Part shown: piece after piece, positions 11,342 through 13,878 of the stretch
Layout of the letters: each line of letters starts with the position of its first letter
Position numbering within the stretch: the stretch's first letter is position 1
From: Candidatus Saccharibacteria bacterium UBA3225
Lineage (GTDB): Bacteria > Patescibacteriota > Saccharimonadia > Saccharimonadales > Saccharimonadaceae
Assembly: GCA_002363515.1 (NCBI GenBank)
Contig: DEVX01000015.1
Coordinates: 1 to 13,878, forward strand
Reading direction: 5' to 3'
DNA length: 13,878 nucleotides
Notes under the pieces: model-generated
The model's database searches: none
Seen by the model: only the letters and a program-made list of their open reading frames with translations
Told to the model about the DNA's origin: nothing
Program-made: the position numbers and the translations under genes

Positions 11342-12684
11342 GCCCCAATCTCCTTTTCAATTATCTCTGCTAAAATCTCCCCGTGTTTTTCAACCAAATT
11401 AACATCCTCCCCTTCTACCAGGATGCGTATCTTATTTTCCGTACCCGAGTAGCGGCAAAACACTCGGCCAGTTCCAGCAAATTCATTTTCAGCCTTCTTT
11501 ACAGCCTCATTAAAACCCTTCACTTTATCTAAAGGTCTTTTTTCACTTACTTTTATTCCCCATTGCTTCGATGGCATACTTTCATAATCCGCCCACAAAT
11601 CCGCCAATCGTTTTCCTTTTTCCTGTAAGATCTTCGAAATAAACAAGGTCATAAAAGTTCCATCCGAAGCTTCAAACCATGGCCGGTAAATAATATGTCC
11701 CGCCAATTCACTACCGAGATTCGCCTTTAGCTCGCGCATCTTTTGCGCTACAAAACGATCGCCCACCACAACCTTTTCTACCTTTACACCCATCGCCTCA
11801 AGATACTTCACCGTTGCGTAATTGCTATATTCCGTTAATACTACAGTATTATTTGGCAGCTGTTTTTTCTCACGCAAATAAGTCGTCAATAATATATTAA
11901 TTCGATCACCATCCCAAAGTCGCCCTTCTTCGTCCGCAACAACGATACGGTCCGCATCGCCATCAAGCGCAACTCCCATTACGCCACGCTTTTTTGCTTT
12001 GGCGGCCATTTTCTCTGGAGAAGTTGCGCCAAATCCGTCATTAATATTTTTTCCATCTGGTTTAGGATCAATCTGTTCTATATTTAAACCAAATCCCTCA
12101 AGTACTGCTCGACTAAATTCGTACCCGGCACCAGATGCAGTATCCAATACGATTTTCCTACCCGCCAAACTATCCCCCAACTTCAATTCGTCGTCTATCA
12201 TTTGGCCGTACGCATCTATCACATCTTCGCGCGTAATCAGATCGAATTCTACTTTGGGCAAATCCACGTCATCATCTAGCTCATCCTTAAAGAATTCCGC
12301 CTCTATTTCTAGCTCTTCCTCGTCTGGCAGTTTGTCGCCATCTGCCGCAAATACCTTTACGCCATTATCGGTCGCCGGATTATGCGATGCCGTCAGCATT
12401 ATTCCGCACGACACATCATCGCGCGCTGCGACAATCTTTTGCACCGCCGGAGTCGGCAATATTTCAAGATCCTCAACTTCCGCACCGCATTCCTTCAACC
12501 CATCAATAACGCATTCTCGCATCCATTCACCGCTTTCGCGCGTATCGTGCCCCAATAGTGCTAATCCACCTTTAAAATGCTTCGCAATTGCGCGGCCCAA
12601 GTTATGCATCATGTTTGGCCGAAGCGGCTTTTTGCCTACCTCGCCACGTATCCCATCCGTCGCCCCAAAAATTAACTTTTCCAT
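11338..12684 (-). CDS. glmM: Phosphoglucosamine mutase
   Basis: A 448-residue alpha-D-phosphohexomutase of normal length. Seen: N-terminal FGATDGIRGEVG, the catalytic phosphoserine loop TASHNP (Ser100), the Mg-binding DGDADR (241-246), and the phosphate-binding RYSGTENKIRILVEG near the C-terminus. GlmM converts GlcN-6-P to GlcN-1-P for UDP-GlcNAc and peptidoglycan. Two deviations: an extra Ala in FGATDGIRG (usual FGTDGIRG), and SELAGHIIYRPWFEASDG where GlmM usually has a GEQSGH sugar-binding loop. The Glu and His are kept but the Ser is Ala. A phosphomannomutase/phosphoglucomutase of the same superfamily is therefore possible. The ATG at 12684 has no ribosome binding site and a -10 box exactly six bases upstream, so it is predicted to be leaderless. 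Confidence 0.87.
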   Translation of the reverse strand: MEKLIFGATDGIRGEVGKKPLRPNMMHNLGRAIAKHFKGGLALLGHDTRESGEWMRECVIDGLKECGAEVEDLEILPTPAVQKIVAARDDVSCGIMLTASHNPATDNGVKVFAADGDKLPDEEELEIEAEFFKDELDDDVDLPKVEFDLITREDVIDAYGQMIDDELKLGDSLAGRKIVLDTASGAGYEFSRAVLEGFGLNIEQIDPKPDGKNINDGFGATSPEKMAAKAKKRGVMGVALDGDADRIVVADEEGRLWDGDRINILLTTYLREKKQLPNNTVVLTEYSNYATVKYLEAMGVKVEKVVVGDRFVAQKMRELKANLGSELAGHIIYRPWFEASDGTFMTLFISKILQEKGKRLADLWADYESMPSKQWGIKVSEKRPLDKVKGFNEAVKKAENEFAGTGRVFCRYSGTENKIRILVEGEDVNLVEKHGEILAEIIEKEIGA

Positions 12685-12690
12685 AACGTC

Positions 12691-12699
12691 ATTCTAACA
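12691..12699 (-). promoter_or_regulatory. Extended -10 promoter, leaderless start of glmM
   Basis: TGT TAGAAT (12699-12691), six bases (GACGTT), then ATG at 12684. No -35 match at the usual distance. Confidence 0.55.
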
Positions 12700-12820
12700 G
12701 GTTTACGACCACTATGCCAAATTACGAACCTGTAAAAATAATGCGCACAAAATCGCATTGTAGTAATTTTTACATGCTTTACCCCTGTTAATTTTGCATA
12801 AAATTTTTATACAAAATCTA

Positions 12821-12849
12821 TTGACAAGCATTCGTAACCCGCTTATACT
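12821..12849 (+). promoter_or_regulatory. Promoter of candidate structured RNA
   Basis: TTGACA (12821-12826), 17 bases, TATACT (12844-12849). The predicted start is about 12856. Confidence 0.8.
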
Positions 12850-12855
12850 AAAAAT

Positions 12856-13009
12856 AGCTTTTGTGATTATTCGCAGATTACAAAAGCCGCACTATTCTTC
12901 AAAAACAAAAATTATCTACCAAAAAACAAAAAACACAACCAGAAAACTCCGATTCGAGCGTGACATTATTTCTCTCAAGGTCACAGCACAACTGAATTCG
13001 GAGTTTTTT
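12856..13009 (+). ncRNA. Candidate structured RNA, about 155 nt
   Basis: Directly after a strong promoter, GCTTTTGT (12857-12864) pairs with ACAAAAGC (12880-12887). An A-rich, apparently unpaired stretch follows to about 12942. Then a long closing stem, AAAACTCCGA (12943-12952) with TCGGAGTTTT (12998-13007), contains an inner GTGAC/GTCAC stem (12960-12984) and ends in T6, like an intrinsic terminator. A 113-codon frame crosses this region (12794-13135), but its first part contains the promoter and it lacks a ribosome binding site. Its tail (PTAITLLIYLCKKYINRL) is hydrophobic, so a peptide cannot be fully excluded. It does not match RNA families I know. Confidence 0.5.
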
Positions 13010-13089
13010 GTCGACCTCATCAGCCAATCGGCAAAACTCGCGACTATTTTCCCCACCGCCATCACCATCCCCACCGCAATTACCTTACT

Positions 13090-13122
13090 AATCTATTTAT
13101 GTAAAAAATACATAAACAGATT
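13090..13122. repeat. Long inverted repeat, 14-bp arms
   Basis: AATCTATTTATGTA (13090-13103) and TACATAAACAGATT (13109-13122) pair at 13 of 14 positions around an A5 centre. Neither strand has a following T-run, so it is not a typical terminator. It lies in the gene-free stretch between the candidate RNA and the 13144 promoter; nothing else was recognised from 13010 to 13140. Confidence 0.75.
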
Positions 13123-13143
13123 GATAACTATCTAACTACTCGA

Positions 13144-13167
13144 TAGCAGCAAAACTGCTATAATAGC
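13144..13167 (+). promoter_or_regulatory. Extended -10 promoter inside operator-like palindromes
   Basis: TGC TATAAT (13156-13164), no -35 box. TAGCAG (13144-13149) and CTGCTA (13155-13160) form one dyad, and GCTAT-A-ATAGC (13157-13167) another, both covering the -10. ATG follows after six bases. Confidence 0.5.
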
Positions 13168-13170
13168 ACT

Positions 13171-13254
13171 ATGCGTCAGATGTTTCTCTTTGCTAAAAAA
13201 TACATCCGCAAAGCCACAAAAACCAACAAGACTACTCCACCGAAGACTGATTGA
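13171..13254 (+). CDS. Predicted leaderless 27-residue basic peptide
   Basis: ATG 13171 to TGA 13254 codes for a strongly basic peptide beginning MRQMFLFAKKYIRKATK and ending in PPKTD. The evidence is positional: the start codon lies exactly six bases after TGCTATAAT, the same spacing as four larger leaderless genes here. There is no ribosome binding site. Its 3' end overlaps the end of the convergent gene (13232 on) by 23 bases. With so short a frame, chance is a real alternative, and the promoter could instead make an antisense RNA to that gene's 3' end. Confidence 0.4.
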   Translation: MRQMFLFAKKYIRKATKTNKTTPPKTD

Positions 13255-13878
13255 TATCTTCTAGTATCTTATCAATATCGTCCGCCGTTATTCCGCCCAC
13301 TTCTTCCGCCCTATCAGTTTCGCTCGAATCACCCTCTAGCAAATCTCTGCGCTCCTCTAGAATAGCTACTGTTCTCTCTTCACTGTCCATGTTATTATTT
13401 GGTGCCTTTACGCCAATCGCTAGACCAGCTATTACGGCCACCGCTAATACCCTCGTAAACGCCCCTTTCGCATTTACGTTACCCACTATCTTCTCAAATA
13501 TATTCCGATTAGCTTTCTCTTCCTCAACAACCATCTGATATAACTCTTCCAATCTTTTCCGTTGCGCCTCTGTTGGTTCCAATCCATCATCATAACCATA
13601 TCCCGGCACATCAAGAAAACGACCAAATGCACTAATTACTCGATCATGAAGCGCACTCTCCGACATGCTTTTTTCTCGTAATTTTTCTTTATATGCCCGA
13701 GCAATCTGCCTCTTCGTCACACGCTCATTCCACCCCAACTCTTCTCCTGGCCCACGAAGCGCACACGTGTGCGTATCTTGCATTTTCTCCGCATCACTCA
13801 CAAAGGCCGTATTATCTTCGTCGACATCCTCATTGGCGGTGCTAGAAAAATCTATATCGTTTTTTTCTTGCGGGGATC
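13232..13878 (-). CDS. Membrane protein with degenerate J-domain-like region (partial, start outside window)
   Basis: The frame is open to the window edge, so the start lies beyond 13878; the GTG at 13801 is internal with acidic codons open upstream. About 214 residues are visible. The part LGWNERVTKRQIARAYKEKL, then DRVISAFGRFLDV and GYGYDDG follows the helix pattern of a J-domain (LG...IxxAYxxL, then AFxxL and YD.G), but the essential HPD motif between helices II and III is missing. A membrane segment follows (AFTRVLAVAVIAGLAIGV), then an acidic C-terminal tail. If the match is real, this is a J-like protein that cannot activate Hsp70 normally. The J assignment is inference from pattern; the membrane segment is clear. 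Confidence 0.65.
   Translation of the reverse strand, partial: SPQEKNDIDFSSTANEDVDEDNTAFVSDAEKMQDTHTCALRGPGEELGWNERVTKRQIARAYKEKLREKSMSESALHDRVISAFGRFLDVPGYGYDDGLEPTEAQRKRLEELYQMVVEEEKANRNIFEKIVGNVNAKGAFTRVLAVAVIAGLAIGVKAPNNNMDSEERTVAILEERRDLLEGDSSETDRAEEVGGITADDIDKILEDINQSSVE

Noticed and set aside
11999..12697. 232-codon Ser-rich plus-strand frame opposite glmM
   Set aside because: Antisense to a clearly identified enzyme, low-complexity Ser/Pro content typical of a shadow frame, no ribosome binding site.
12794..13135. 113-codon frame on the plus strand as a protein gene
   Set aside because: Its first third contains a strong promoter (12821-12849) and the centre an intrinsic-terminator-like stem with T6; there is no ribosome binding site. 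A shorter GTG-start version (12863) remains a minor possibility.
1..13878. CRISPR array, insertion sequence or prophage
   Set aside because: No spaced direct repeats, transposase or integrase motifs, terminal inverted repeats with target duplications, or phage structural genes were found.

Overview
The window looks like a chromosome segment from a small-genome bacterium with a Gram-positive-like envelope. I favour Patescibacteria (CPR), and Saccharibacteria in particular, but this is inference. The grounds are compact gene spacing, many short unrecognised proteins, a four-repeat ribosomal protein S1, an LPxTG-type surface protein, a lipoprotein, a KGG-motif stress protein and several predicted leaderless genes. 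TGA acts as an ordinary stop (glmM ends in an ATGA overlap with the next gene), so there is no sign of a UGA-recoding lineage. No phage, IS element or CRISPR array was seen.

Layout. 1-448 (-) is an edge-truncated gene that starts as translation factor IF-2 and continues, from the P-loop on, as EF-Tu. 636-1172 (+) is a lipoprotein gene with a consensus promoter and a strong terminator. 1171-2142 (-) holds a small membrane protein and an isochorismatase-like hydrolase, beside a possible pilin gene remnant. 2294-4045 (-) holds a glycine-rich membrane protein and rpsA with a structured leader. 4053-4604 (-) is an LPHTG surface protein, divergent from a ROK sugar kinase/HExxH metallopeptidase pair (4648-5845, +). 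5852-6937 (-) carries a cysteine-cluster protein and a KGG protein. 6938-7404 has no protein gene but holds two convergent candidate small RNAs. 7405-8358 (+) has two unrecognised genes. 8376-9753 (-) is a phosphoribosyltransferase-like protein and tRNA-Ile(GAT). 9782-10810 (+) has a small membrane protein and an unrecognised gene behind a leader terminator. 10859-12699 (-) is glmM with an overlapping GNAT gene. 12821-13009 (+) is a third candidate RNA. 13144-13254 (+) is a 27-codon leaderless ORF. 13232-13878 (-) is a membrane protein with a degenerate J-like region, cut by the window edge.

How it works together. The recognisable genes are housekeeping: translation (IF-2/EF-Tu-like, S1, tRNA-Ile) and amino-sugar supply for peptidoglycan (GlmM). 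Around them are surface proteins and unknown accessory proteins. The most coherent signal is in gene expression. Five genes have an extended -10 box (TGN plus a -10 hexamer) exactly six bases before ATG, no -35 box and no ribosome binding site, so they are predicted to be leaderless. Several of the leadered transcripts instead begin with a stem-loop at or near the predicted 5' end, and three of the leadered genes carry a near-perfect or perfect TTGACA/TATAAT promoter. All promoters, start sites and RNA structures were read by eye and are untested.
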